DNA of 28,774 nucleotides from Rhodospirillaceae bacterium UBA6219 (lineage in GTDB: Bacteria; Pseudomonadota; Alphaproteobacteria; Rhodospirillales; Magnetospirillaceae). Position 1 is the first letter of the stretch; every line of letters begins with the position of its first letter. The translations under genes were made by a program, and so were the position numbers. Where the stretch lies: assembly GCA_002435715.1 (NCBI GenBank), contig DISD01000096.1, forward strand, positions 176,914-205,687, written 5' to 3'. Shown one piece after another: positions 15,693 through 23,207 of the stretch. The notes under the pieces were generated by a model. That model ran no database searches and had not been told where the DNA came from. It saw only the letters and a list, made by a program, of their open reading frames with translations.

Positions 15693-16670
15693 TTAGGCCT
15701 CGATGCCGCGCTTCTTCAGGAACGGACGCAACACGCCGATGATGCCGGCACGGAAGGCAAGCACGCAGACGACGAAGATGACGCCTTGGATGATGGTCAC
15801 CCACGACCCCAAAGTGGCGAAATAGTTCTGAATGGTCACCACCAGATAAGCGCCGGCGGTGGGGCCGAAAATGGTGCCGACGCCACCCAGCAGGGTCATC
15901 AGCACCACCTCGCCCGAGGCGTGCCAGTGCACGTCGGTCAAGGACGCCAGCTGGAACACCAGGCTTTTCACCGAACCCGCCATGCCCGACAGACCGGCCG
16001 AGATGACGAAGGCGATCAGCTTGTAGCGGTGCACCTGATAACCCAAGGAAATGGCGCGCGGTTCGTTGTCGCGGATGGCCTTCAGCACCTGACCGAAGGG
16101 CGAGTTGATCACCCGGTACAGGAAGAACAGGGCCAGCACGAAGATTCCGAACACGAAGTAGTACATGTTCATGGTTTCGTTCAGGTCGATCAGCCCGAAC
16201 AGATGGCCGCGCGGCACGCCCTGGATGCCGTCCTCACCATGGGTGAAGGGGGCCTGCAGCGCCACGAAATACATCAACTGGGCCAAGGCCAAGGTGATCA
16301 TGGCGAAATAGATGCCTTGGCGGCGGATGGCCAGCCAGCCGACCACCGCACCCATGCCGGCGGCGACGAAGGTGCCCAGCAGCACGGCGATTTCCGGGGT
16401 CAGACCCCATTCCTTGGCGGCATGGGCGGTGATATAGGCCGACCAGCCGAAGAACATGGCGTGCCCGAAGGACAACAGCCCCACATAGCCCAACAGCAGG
16501 TTGAAGGCGGCGGCGAACAGGGCGAAGCACAGCCCCTTCATCAGGAACACCGGATAGACGGCGAAGGGGGCGATCAGGCCCAGTGCCAGCAGGATGCCGA
16601 CGAAAATGGCCTGGCGCGAAACCGGCTTGGTCGAGCCGACCGAGGGGGTGGTGACGGAATTGGTGGTCAT
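15693..16670 (-). CDS. livM: Branched-chain-type ABC transporter permease LivM
   Basis: The 325-residue inner-membrane permease has about eight to ten hydrophobic segments and the LivM features NLLLGYVGLLSFGHAMFFG near residues 57-75 and an EAA-like loop SPFGQVLKAIRDNEPRA with SLGYQVHRYKL after it. A GGVGTIFGPTAGAYLV stretch near the end is also typical. It forms the channel with LivH. Its start lies 4 nt after the livH stop, so they are coupled. Substrate class (branched amino acids, amides, urea or aromatic acids) cannot be set from the permease alone. Confidence 0.88.
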   Translation of the reverse strand: MTTNSVTTPSVGSTKPVSRQAIFVGILLALGLIAPFAVYPVFLMKGLCFALFAAAFNLLLGYVGLLSFGHAMFFGWSAYITAHAAKEWGLTPEIAVLLGTFVAAGMGAVVGWLAIRRQGIYFAMITLALAQLMYFVALQAPFTHGEDGIQGVPRGHLFGLIDLNETMNMYYFVFGIFVLALFFLYRVINSPFGQVLKAIRDNEPRAISLGYQVHRYKLIAFVISAGLSGMAGSVKSLVFQLASLTDVHWHASGEVVLMTLLGGVGTIFGPTAGAYLVVTIQNYFATLGSWVTIIQGVIFVVCVLAFRAGIIGVLRPFLKKRGIEA

Positions 16671-16674
16671 GGGT

Positions 16675-17562
16675 TCAGGCTCCCTTGCCGAACAGGCCGG
16701 CGGGCTTGATCAGCAGCACCACCACCATGACCATGAAGATCACGGTAGAAGCCGCTTCGGGGTAGATCACCTTGGTCAGGCCTTCCAGCAGGCCCAGCAT
16801 GAAGCCGGTGACGATGGAGCCCATGATGGAACCCATGCCGCCGATCACCACCACGGCGAACACCACGATGATCAGGTTCGATCCCATCAGCGGGTTGACC
16901 GAATAGATGGGGGCGGCCAGCACGCCGGCGAAGGCGGCCAAGGCGACACCGAACCCATAGGTCAGGGTGATCATGATGGGGACGTTGATGCCCATGGCTT
17001 GCACCAGGGCGGGATTTTCGGTGGCGGCGCGCAAGTACGCGCCCAGCTTGGTCTTTTCGATCAGCAGCCAGGTGCCGATGCACAGTACCAGCGAGGCGAT
17101 GACCACCCAGGCGCGGTAGATGGGCAGATACATGAAGCCCAAATTCCAGCCGCCGGCCAGTTCCTTGGGCACCGCGTAAGGGATGCCGGAAATGCCGTAC
17201 AGATTGCGGAACACGCCCTCGATGATCAGCGCCAGACCAAAGGTCAACAGCAGGCCGTAAAGGTGGTCAAGCTTGTAAAGGCGCGACAGCATGGTGCGTT
17301 CCAGCACGATGCCGAAGGCGGCGACCACCAGGGGGGCCAGAAGCAGCGCCACCCAGTAATTGGCGCCCAAATAGGTGAGCCCCAGCCAGGCGACGAAGGC
17401 GCCCATCATGTACTGGGCCCCGTGCGAGAAGTTGATGATGTTCAAAAGGCCGAAGATCAACGCCAGGCCCAGGCTGAGCACGGCGTAGAAGGCGCCGTTG
17501 ATCAGCCCCAGCAACAACTGGCCGAAAAGCGCGGCCGCGGGAATGCCGAACAAGGTCATCAT
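16675..17562 (-). CDS. livH: Branched-chain-type ABC transporter permease LivH
   Basis: The 295-residue permease contains the LivH signatures GLINGAFYAVLSLGLALIFG and NIINFSHGAQYMMGAF in its first 60 residues, the EAA-like loop LGAYLRAATENPALVQAMGIN, and a GSNLIIVVFAVVVIGGMGS stretch near the end. It pairs with LivM. It lies 85 nt after the binding-protein gene, across a stable hairpin (17605-17632), and ends 4 nt before livM. The start MMTLF has two adjacent Met codons; the first is used here. Confidence 0.88.
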   Translation of the reverse strand: MMTLFGIPAAALFGQLLLGLINGAFYAVLSLGLALIFGLLNIINFSHGAQYMMGAFVAWLGLTYLGANYWVALLLAPLVVAAFGIVLERTMLSRLYKLDHLYGLLLTFGLALIIEGVFRNLYGISGIPYAVPKELAGGWNLGFMYLPIYRAWVVIASLVLCIGTWLLIEKTKLGAYLRAATENPALVQAMGINVPIMITLTYGFGVALAAFAGVLAAPIYSVNPLMGSNLIIVVFAVVVIGGMGSIMGSIVTGFMLGLLEGLTKVIYPEAASTVIFMVMVVVLLIKPAGLFGKGA

Positions 17563-17604
17563 GTGGCTAGGTCTCTTTCTTGATTAAAGTCCCGGAAGCG
17601 GAAG

Positions 17605-17632
17605 GGAAGGGCCGCCGGATGACGGCCCTTCC
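17605..17632 (-). terminator. Attenuator hairpin after the binding-protein gene
   Basis: GGAAGGGCCG (17605-17614) pairs with CGGCCCTTCC (17623-17632) around an 8-nt loop in the gap between the binding-protein stop and livH. There is no T-run. Such stems after binding-protein genes commonly stabilise that part of the mRNA and lower the permease yield; this role is inferred. Confidence 0.6.
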
Positions 17633-17647
17633 GATCTCGGACCGGTC

Positions 17648-18865
17648 TTACTTCTTGACCAGATCGCACTTGCTGTCGGCCAGCGACTGGTAAGCGTCGT
17701 CGCCGGGGATGGTGCGCACGATGTTGTAGTAATCCCACGGACCCTTGGACTCGGACGGCTTCTTCACCTGGGCCAGGTACATGTCATGGACCATGCGGCC
17801 GTCGGCGCGGATCTTGCCGTTGATAGCGAAGCCCGAAGCGTCCTTGATGGGCAGAGCGCGCATCTGCTCGGCGACCTTCATGCCGTCGTCGGTCTTGGCG
17901 GCGGCCAGGGCCTTCAGGTAGTGCATGACCGACGAATAGGTGCCGGCATGGACCATGGAAGGCATCTTGCCGTCCATCTTGGCCGACCAACGCTTGGACC
18001 AGGCGCGGGTTTCGTCGTCACGGTTCCAGTAGTAACCGGTGGTCATCATCATGCCCTGGGCGGTTTCCAGACCCAGCGAGTGGACGTCGGTGATGAACAC
18101 CAGCATGCCGGCCAGCGACTGGCCGCCCTGGGTGATGCCGAATTCCTTGGCCTGCTTGATGGCGTTGATGGTGTCGGCGCCGGCATTGGCCAGACCGATG
18201 ATCTGGGCGCCCGAGGCCTGGGCCTGCAGCAGGAAGGACGAGAAGTCCGAGTTGGGGAACGGATGGCGCACCGCACCCTTGATTTCGCCGCCATTGGCCT
18301 TGACCACGCGCTCGGTCTGGGCCTGCAGGTCGTGACCGAAGGCATAGTCGGCGGTCAGGAAGTACCAGGACTTGCCACCGTTCTTCACCACGGCGTTGGC
18401 GGTGCCGTTGGCCAAAGCGGCGGTGTCGTAGGTCCAGTGGAAACCGGTGGTCGAGCACTTGGCGTTGGTCAGCGCGGTGGAAGCGGCACCCGACACCAGG
18501 TCGATCTTGCCCTTTTCCTTGGACACTTCACGCACCGCGATGGCGGCGGCGGTGGTCACCAACTCGGCGATGGCGTCGACCTGTTCGGCGTCATACCACT
18601 TGCGGGCGATGGAGGAGGCGATGTCGGCCTTGTTCTGGTGGTCGGCGGAAACGATTTCCACCGGCACGCCATTGACCTTGCCGCCGAAATCTTCAACGGC
18701 CATCTGCGCCGCGACGATGGCGCCCTTGCCGGCCAGATCCGAATAGGTGCCCGACAGATCGGTCAGCACGCCGATCTTGATCTTGTTGTCGGAATACTGG
18801 GCCTGGGCCTGGGCGGCGGTCAGCGCGGTCAGGGCAACGGCACCGATCAAAGCTTTCTTCAACAT
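17648..18865 (-). CDS. Periplasmic substrate-binding protein of the liv-type ABC transporter
   Basis: The 405-residue protein has a Sec signal (LKKALIGAVALTALTAAQAQAQ, cut near residue 22). A type I periplasmic-binding fold of the LivJ/K family follows, opening with DNKIKIGVLTDLSGTYSDLAGKG. The family features AVEDFGG...VEIVSADHQNKADI and YFLTADYAFGHDLQ are visible, with a Cys pair (CSTTGF; C-terminal KCDLVKK) that may form a disulfide. It delivers the ligand to LivHM. It has the weak ABC_ligand-binding style of proteins often linked to aromatic or other organic acids rather than Leu/Ile/Val, so the substrate is left open. GGGAGG lies shortly before the ATG. Confidence 0.87.
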   Translation of the reverse strand: MLKKALIGAVALTALTAAQAQAQYSDNKIKIGVLTDLSGTYSDLAGKGAIVAAQMAVEDFGGKVNGVPVEIVSADHQNKADIASSIARKWYDAEQVDAIAELVTTAAAIAVREVSKEKGKIDLVSGAASTALTNAKCSTTGFHWTYDTAALANGTANAVVKNGGKSWYFLTADYAFGHDLQAQTERVVKANGGEIKGAVRHPFPNSDFSSFLLQAQASGAQIIGLANAGADTINAIKQAKEFGITQGGQSLAGMLVFITDVHSLGLETAQGMMMTTGYYWNRDDETRAWSKRWSAKMDGKMPSMVHAGTYSSVMHYLKALAAAKTDDGMKVAEQMRALPIKDASGFAINGKIRADGRMVHDMYLAQVKKPSESKGPWDYYNIVRTIPGDDAYQSLADSKCDLVKK

Positions 18866-18917
18866 AGAATGTCCTCCCGTTGGATTTATTGGGTAACGGT
18901 TTTCTTGGCAAAAGCGG

Positions 18918-19631
18918 TCAAACGCCCAGATACCCCTTGAGCTTGTCCATGTTGGTGGTCAGCTCGGCATTGGGGATCATGTCGATGACATGGCCGTGTT
19001 CGACCACGTAATGGCGGTCGGCGACGGTGGCGGCGAAGTGGAAGTTCTGTTCCACCAGCAAGATGGTGAAGCCACGCTGCTTCAGCTTCAGGATGATGTC
19101 GCCGATATGTTGGACGATAACCGGGGCCAGGCCTTCGGTGGGTTCGTCCAGCAACAGCATGTTGGCGCCGGTGCGCAGGATGCGGGCGATGGCCAGCATC
19201 TGCTGTTCGCCCCCCGACAGCTTGGTGCCCTGGCTGGAACCGCGTTCCAAAAGGCGCGGAAACAGCTCGTAGACCTCGGCCAGCGGCAGGCCGCCGGGCT
19301 TGACGATGGGCGGCAGCACCATGTTTTCCTTGACGTTCAAGGACGAGAAGATGCCGCGTTCCTCGGGGCACAGCGCCACGCCAAGCCGCGCGATCTTGTT
19401 GGACGACAGGTTGATGGTCTCGGTGCCTTCGAAGGCGATCGAGCCCTTGCGCTTGCCGACCATGCCCATGATCGACTTCATGGTGGTGGTCTTGCCGGCG
19501 CCGTTGCGGCCCAAAAGGGTGACGACCTCGCCCTTGTGAACCTCGAAGTTCATGCCGTGCAGGATGTGGGACTCGCCGTACCAGGCCTCGAGTCCGTCGA
19601 CCTTCAGCAGGGCGGTGGATTCGTTACGCAT
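18918..19631 (-). CDS. livF: Branched-chain-type ABC transporter ATPase LivF
   Basis: The 237-residue ABC ATPase has a Walker A GRNGAGKTT near residue 38, the LivF-type Q-loop neighbourhood (GVALCPEERGIFSSLNVKENM), a signature LSGGEQQMLAIARIL and a Walker B LLLDEPTEGLAP. The VEQNFHFAATVADR switch region and the PNAELTTNMDKLKGYLGV tail are those of LivF. It overlaps the livG end by 8 nt and precedes the binding-protein gene by 52 nt. Confidence 0.9.
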   Translation of the reverse strand: MRNESTALLKVDGLEAWYGESHILHGMNFEVHKGEVVTLLGRNGAGKTTTMKSIMGMVGKRKGSIAFEGTETINLSSNKIARLGVALCPEERGIFSSLNVKENMVLPPIVKPGGLPLAEVYELFPRLLERGSSQGTKLSGGEQQMLAIARILRTGANMLLLDEPTEGLAPVIVQHIGDIILKLKQRGFTILLVEQNFHFAATVADRHYVVEHGHVIDMIPNAELTTNMDKLKGYLGV

Positions 19632-20388
19632 GGCTGCCCACTCCGTGTCCCATGTAAGCCTCGATCACTTCCGGATTTTGCGAGATTTCGCTGTACGGGC
19701 CTTCGGCCAGAACCTTGCCCAACTTCAAGACGGTGATGGTGTCCGACAGATCGGCGACCACCGACAAATTATGTTCCACCATCAAGATGGTGCGGTCCTT
19801 GGACACCCGGCGGATCAGCTCGGCGGTGCGCGCCACGTCCTCGGTGCCCATGCCGGCCATGGGTTCGTCCAGCAGCAGCATTTCCGGCTCCAGCGCCAAG
19901 GTGGTGGCGATTTCCAGCGCGCGCTTGCGGCCATAGGACAGCTCGCCGGCGGGAATGTCGCGGTATTCCAAGACGCCCACGTCTTCCAGCAATTGCTCGG
20001 CGCGGTCGTTCAGCTCGGCCAGACTTTTGTCCGACTTCCAGAAATGGAACGAGGTGCCCAATTTCCGCTGCAACGCCACACGGACGTTTTCCAAGGCGGT
20101 CAGATGACCGAACACCGCCGAGATCTGGAAGCTGCGCACCATGCCCAACTGGGCGATGTCGGCGGGCGCCGTGTTGGTGATGTCGCGACCGTTCAGCAAG
20201 ATGGTGCCGCGCGACAGCGGCAGGAACTTGGTGATCAGGTTGAAGCAGGTGGTCTTGCCGGCACCGTTGGGGCCGATCAGCGCATGGATGGTGTGGCGCT
20301 TGACCTTCAGGTTGACGTCGGAGACGGCAACGAAGCCCTTGAATTCCTTGGTCAGGTTTTTTGTCTCGACGATGTAATCGTCAGCCAT
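19624..20388 (-). CDS. livG: Branched-chain-type ABC transporter ATPase LivG
   Basis: This 254-residue ABC ATPase has a Walker A GPNGAGKTT near residues 39-47, the LivG stretch MVRSFQISAVFGHLTALENVRVALQ (Q-loop), a signature LSYGRKRALEIA and Walker B MLLLDEPMAGM, then VEHNLSVV. LivG proteins typically use LSYG in place of LSGG, as here. It heads the minus-strand operon. The start at 20388 has GGGAGG 5 nt upstream; a 32-residue longer frame has no such support. The promoter must lie in the AT-rich gap upstream. Confidence 0.9.
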   Translation of the reverse strand: MADDYIVETKNLTKEFKGFVAVSDVNLKVKRHTIHALIGPNGAGKTTCFNLITKFLPLSRGTILLNGRDITNTAPADIAQLGMVRSFQISAVFGHLTALENVRVALQRKLGTSFHFWKSDKSLAELNDRAEQLLEDVGVLEYRDIPAGELSYGRKRALEIATTLALEPEMLLLDEPMAGMGTEDVARTAELIRRVSKDRTILMVEHNLSVVADLSDTITVLKLGKVLAEGPYSEISQNPEVIEAYMGHGVGSHA

Positions 20389-20801
20389 GCATGCCTCCCG
20401 GTGTGGCCCGCCTTGTCCCCGACCGTGGCTGCGGGCGGGAAGCGGGGTTTCAGATGGGTTATGCGGTTTACGCAGACCACCCATCCACTTTTGTCGATAT
20501 TAAGGCCACGGTGTGGGGCGCTTGTCAAATGAGACTTTGAAAAAACAGCTTATAAACTTTCCATTCAATTAGTAATGAACGTACACAATTCGTTACAATC
20601 TGCAATGATTCAATAAAGATTGTGTAATTAATTAGTAGAAGCGAAGAAGAAATACATGGGCTAGTGTTGTATGGTATCGAAATTGATGAACTCAACTCAT
20701 TACTCTGGAAATCGGAAAACCCTGTGGCCATATGTCTGCTCAATATGGGGAGCCCTGATTTGTCCACCAAGTCCGTGCATCTGCAACAAAATCACTTACG
20801 C
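20389..20801. promoter_or_regulatory. Divergent intergenic region, livG and haem-copper genes
   Basis: These 413 bp contain no convincing gene. Nearest livG is a hairpin GATGGGT...ACCCATC (20453-20459 with 20479-20485) with an inner TGCG/CGCA stem. From about 20525 to 20760 the DNA is strikingly AT-rich. It holds an 8-bp inverted repeat TACACAAT/ATTGTGTA (20582-20589 and 20619-20626), several TTA/TAA-rich stretches suited to promoters, and GGGCTAGTGTT at 20658-20668, which recurs beside nirS. A near-Fnr palindrome TTGA-N5-TCAA (20683-20695) has the wrong spacing. Open frames read here (GTG at 20664) are not supported. Confidence 0.55.
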
Positions 20802-22034
20802 ATGCTGGAATTGCGGCTGTGGTTGTTGTTGGCCGTCACCGCCCTGGCCGTTGCCGGGGGGCTGGCTTTGGGCTTGGCCTTGGCGCGAACCCCGGTGGTA
20901 CAGGATTATCTGCCCTCGGGACCGGCATTTTTCCATAAGGCGCTGGTCACCCACGTGGTGTTTTCTTTTCAGGTCTGGTTGTTGGCCCTGTTGGCGGCGC
21001 TGGCGGCCAGCACGGCCAGCCGTCCCGGGCCCGGTCTGGTGGGGGTGGGGCTTGCCGCCATCGGCGGAATGCTGATGCTGGTGGTCACCTTGGCCGGCTG
21101 GGGCGAGGCGTCTTTGAACAATTACGTCCCGGTGCTGGATCATCCGCTTTACTTCGCCGGGTTGGTTTTGCTGGCAATCGGGGTGGCGGCTTCCCTGTGG
21201 CGACCGGGCACCGGCTTGGCGGCTTTGGGCTGGTGCTATGCGGTGGCTTTGGGCTGTTTCGCCCTGGCATCCTGGCGCCTGCCCGCCGAGATGGACCCGG
21301 CCTTTCGCCTGGAACGGTTGTTCTGGGGCGGCGGCCACGTGTTGCAATTCGTCAACACGGGATTGGTGATGGTGGCTTGGCAAAGGTTGAGCGGTCACCA
21401 ACCCACCAAGCTGTCGCGTCTGGCTTTTGTGCTGTTGGCTTTGGGCGCCAGTGCCGCCGTGGTGGTCGAACTGCGCTTTGATCCACAGGGATTGGCCTGG
21501 CGTCAGGCCTATACCCATCTGCTGTGGTACATGCTGCCGTTGCCGCCGGTACTGATGGCGGCCGATGTGTTGGCTGCATCTTGGCGCAAGCTGGATTGGC
21601 GGTCGCTGGCCGGTTGGGCGCTGCTGGCGTCGTTTTGGGTCTTCGCCTTGGGCGGCGGTGCCGGTTTCGCGCTGGGCGCCGGGGACACCCGCACGCCGTC
21701 CCATTACCACGCCATGATCGGTGGGGTGAACGTGGCGTTGATGGGGGTGGTGATCTGTCTTTTGTTGCCCAGCCTGGGGCGTCCGATCGGCTCGCCGCGT
21801 CTGCCGCGCTGGCAGATCGGGCTTTATGGCGGGGGTCAATTGCTGCACGCCCTGGGCTTTTATCTGGCTGGTTTGGCCGGGGTGGCGCGCAAGACCGCCG
21901 GGGCCGAACAGGGCCTGGACAGCGTGTTCAAGCTGGTGTCCATGGGGGTGGTGGGATTGGGCGGCGCGGTGGCGGTGTTGGGGGGCGTGCTGTTCGTCGG
22001 CCAAGTCCTGACCCGGTTGGTGCGCCATGATTAG
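20802..22034 (+). CDS. Divergent haem-copper oxidase/NO reductase-like catalytic subunit
   Basis: The 410-residue protein has about 12 hydrophobic helices, the core number of haem-copper oxidase subunit I. Ligands are in the expected helices: His51 (helix II, ALVTHVVFSF) and His303 (helix X, SHYHAM) for the low-spin haem, His301 for the active-site haem, and His179 in helix VI (FWGGGHVLQFVN) for CuB. The helix VII/VIII position, usually a His pair, shows only His239 (YTHLLWY). The Tyr or Glu that follows the helix VI His in oxidases or cNOR is replaced by Gln182/Asn185. Next to a CuA gene, nirS and Dnr-type regulators, it is a candidate nitric oxide reductase of a CuA type (compare sNOR/NorSY, eNOR, gNOR). 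The start at 20802 is chosen from the fold; it has no Shine-Dalgarno. Confidence 0.75.
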   Translation: MLELRLWLLLAVTALAVAGGLALGLALARTPVVQDYLPSGPAFFHKALVTHVVFSFQVWLLALLAALAASTASRPGPGLVGVGLAAIGGMLMLVVTLAGWGEASLNNYVPVLDHPLYFAGLVLLAIGVAASLWRPGTGLAALGWCYAVALGCFALASWRLPAEMDPAFRLERLFWGGGHVLQFVNTGLVMVAWQRLSGHQPTKLSRLAFVLLALGASAAVVVELRFDPQGLAWRQAYTHLLWYMLPLPPVLMAADVLAASWRKLDWRSLAGWALLASFWVFALGGGAGFALGAGDTRTPSHYHAMIGGVNVALMGVVICLLLPSLGRPIGSPRLPRWQIGLYGGGQLLHALGFYLAGLAGVARKTAGAEQGLDSVFKLVSMGVVGLGGAVAVLGGVLFVGQVLTRLVRHD

Positions 22035-22449
22035 GCTGGTCCTGTCCGTGCTGGCTTTCCTGGCCTTGGCCGCCTGGTGGCCGGGCTGGCACCAAGCCGA
22101 GCAACCCCTGGGGCAAGCGGTCGATCCCGCTGCTTTCGTCGCCCAGACCGAAGCCTTTGCCGCTCGTTACCAAAGGGGCGAGCGGGTCGAGGCGCCCGCT
22201 GGCGAGGTGCCGCTTTTGGCCCGCAAGTTCGAGTTCTGGCCGGATGTGAAATTGCAGCCGGATCACTCTTACCGCCTGCGCATCATGGCCCAGGACAGCG
22301 TGCATTCGGTGGCGGTGAATGGGGTGGAATTGTTGCTGGTGCCGGGTTTTGTCCAGGACATCGACGTGTCCCCCGGTGACCAGTTGGAACTGCGCTGCAA
22401 CGAATATTGCGGGCTGGGGCACAACCGCATGCGGTTGAAACTCTATTGA
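22027..22449 (+). CDS. Short CuA subunit II partner of the haem-copper protein
   Basis: This 140-residue protein has one N-terminal membrane anchor (about residues 2-18) and a periplasmic cupredoxin domain. All CuA ligands are visible: His93 (DSVHSV), then Cys124, Cys128, His132 and Met135 in CNEYCGLGHNRM. It ends at Lys-Leu-Tyr only five residues after the Met, far shorter than normal cox2 (over 200 residues) and with no haem c domain. It should accept electrons from a cytochrome and pass them to the catalytic subunit. The gene starts 8 nt before the end of the preceding gene, so the two are coupled. No maturation gene such as senC/sco follows; the next gene lies on the other strand and overlaps this one's 3' end by 7 nt. 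Confidence 0.8.
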   Translation: MIRLVLSVLAFLALAAWWPGWHQAEQPLGQAVDPAAFVAQTEAFAARYQRGERVEAPAGEVPLLARKFEFWPDVKLQPDHSYRLRIMAQDSVHSVAVNGVELLLVPGFVQDIDVSPGDQLELRCNEYCGLGHNRMRLKLY

Positions 22450-23207
22450 GCGGCGGCGCAGCGTTGGCGCAGTGACGCCACGTCATCGATGCGCACCGAA
22501 TTGCCTTCGGTGCTGACCCCCATGTCGCGCAATCGGGCCAGAACGCGCGACAGGCTTTCGCGCCGGATGCCGACCCGGCTGGCCAGGATTTCCTTGTTGA
22601 AGGGCAGGGACACCACCGCTTGACCGGCCTGGGTATCGGTCAGCGCCAACAGGAACTCGGCGACGCGTTGCCAGGGCGGAATCTGCTTCAGATGATGGAT
22701 TTCCGACGCCAGACGCTGGTGCCAACGGCACATGCCGGCCAGCATGCGGTAGCCGACGATGGGGTCCGATTTCAAGGTGGCGACGAAGGCACGGCGGCCG
22801 ACGCGGATCAGGGTGGCGTCCTCGATCACTTCGGCGTGCAGGGGAAAGACGCTGTTGGACAGCATGGCGGCCTCGCCGAAGGACGACACCGGGGTGAACA
22901 CTTCGACGATACTTTCGCGGCCGTCGGGGGTCAGGGCCGACAGCTTCACCTGACCGTCCAGCACGATATAGAAGCAATCGGCGGGTGAACCGGCGGAAAA
23001 CAACAGTGAACGGCGTTCCAGGCCAAGCGCGGTGGAATCGGCCATCAGCCGTTCCAGCACGTGGTGGTCCAGGCCACTGAACAACGGCAACGTCATCACC
23101 TGCTTGGCCAAGCCCGGACCGGTGGCGCGGTGGCGCGGCAATTGCCCCTGCGCCTTCGAGCATTCGGGCTTGGGGACCAGGCACAGCACGCGGCACGGGC
23201 AGGTCAT
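22443..23207 (-). CDS. Crp/Fnr-family regulator with Cys-rich N-terminus
   Basis: The 254-residue regulator has a cyclic-nucleotide-binding-like beta roll (about 38-150, with GSPADCFYIVLDGQVKLS), a dimer helix and a C-terminal winged helix-turn-helix (LASRVGIRRESLSRVLARL). The N-terminus holds Cys3, Cys5, Cys9 and Cys16, and the beta roll holds Cys78, so an oxygen- or NO-sensitive metal or Fe-S site is possible. The spacing is not that of E. coli FNR. The RHQRLASEIHHLK-like dimer region resembles Dnr/Nnr proteins. The start at 23207 overlaps the stop of the upstream regulator (ATGA), so the two are coupled. It probably controls the neighbouring nir and haem-copper genes; the ligand is unknown. 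Confidence 0.85.
   Translation of the reverse strand: MTCPCRVLCLVPKPECSKAQGQLPRHRATGPGLAKQVMTLPLFSGLDHHVLERLMADSTALGLERRSLLFSAGSPADCFYIVLDGQVKLSALTPDGRESIVEVFTPVSSFGEAAMLSNSVFPLHAEVIEDATLIRVGRRAFVATLKSDPIVGYRMLAGMCRWHQRLASEIHHLKQIPPWQRVAEFLLALTDTQAGQAVVSLPFNKEILASRVGIRRESLSRVLARLRDMGVSTEGNSVRIDDVASLRQRCAAAQ

Noticed and set aside
20683..20695. TTGATGAACTCAA as an Fnr/Dnr box for the haem-copper genes
   Set aside because: The half-sites are separated by 5 rather than 6 bp, so it does not fit the family consensus, although its position would be suitable.
20525..20770. A minus-strand 81-codon frame in the AT-rich gap
   Set aside because: No homology features and no good ribosome site; it overlaps likely promoter DNA.
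20664..20801. GTG-initiated extension of the haem-copper subunit
   Set aside because: The extra 46 residues are unlike the rest in composition, fall in the AT-rich promoter-like region and lack a ribosome site. The protein fold starts at 20802.
22443..22449. Possible gene disruption where the CuA gene and the minus-strand regulator overlap at their 3' ends
   Set aside because: A 7-nt convergent overlap of stop regions is normal; both proteins end with intact family features.
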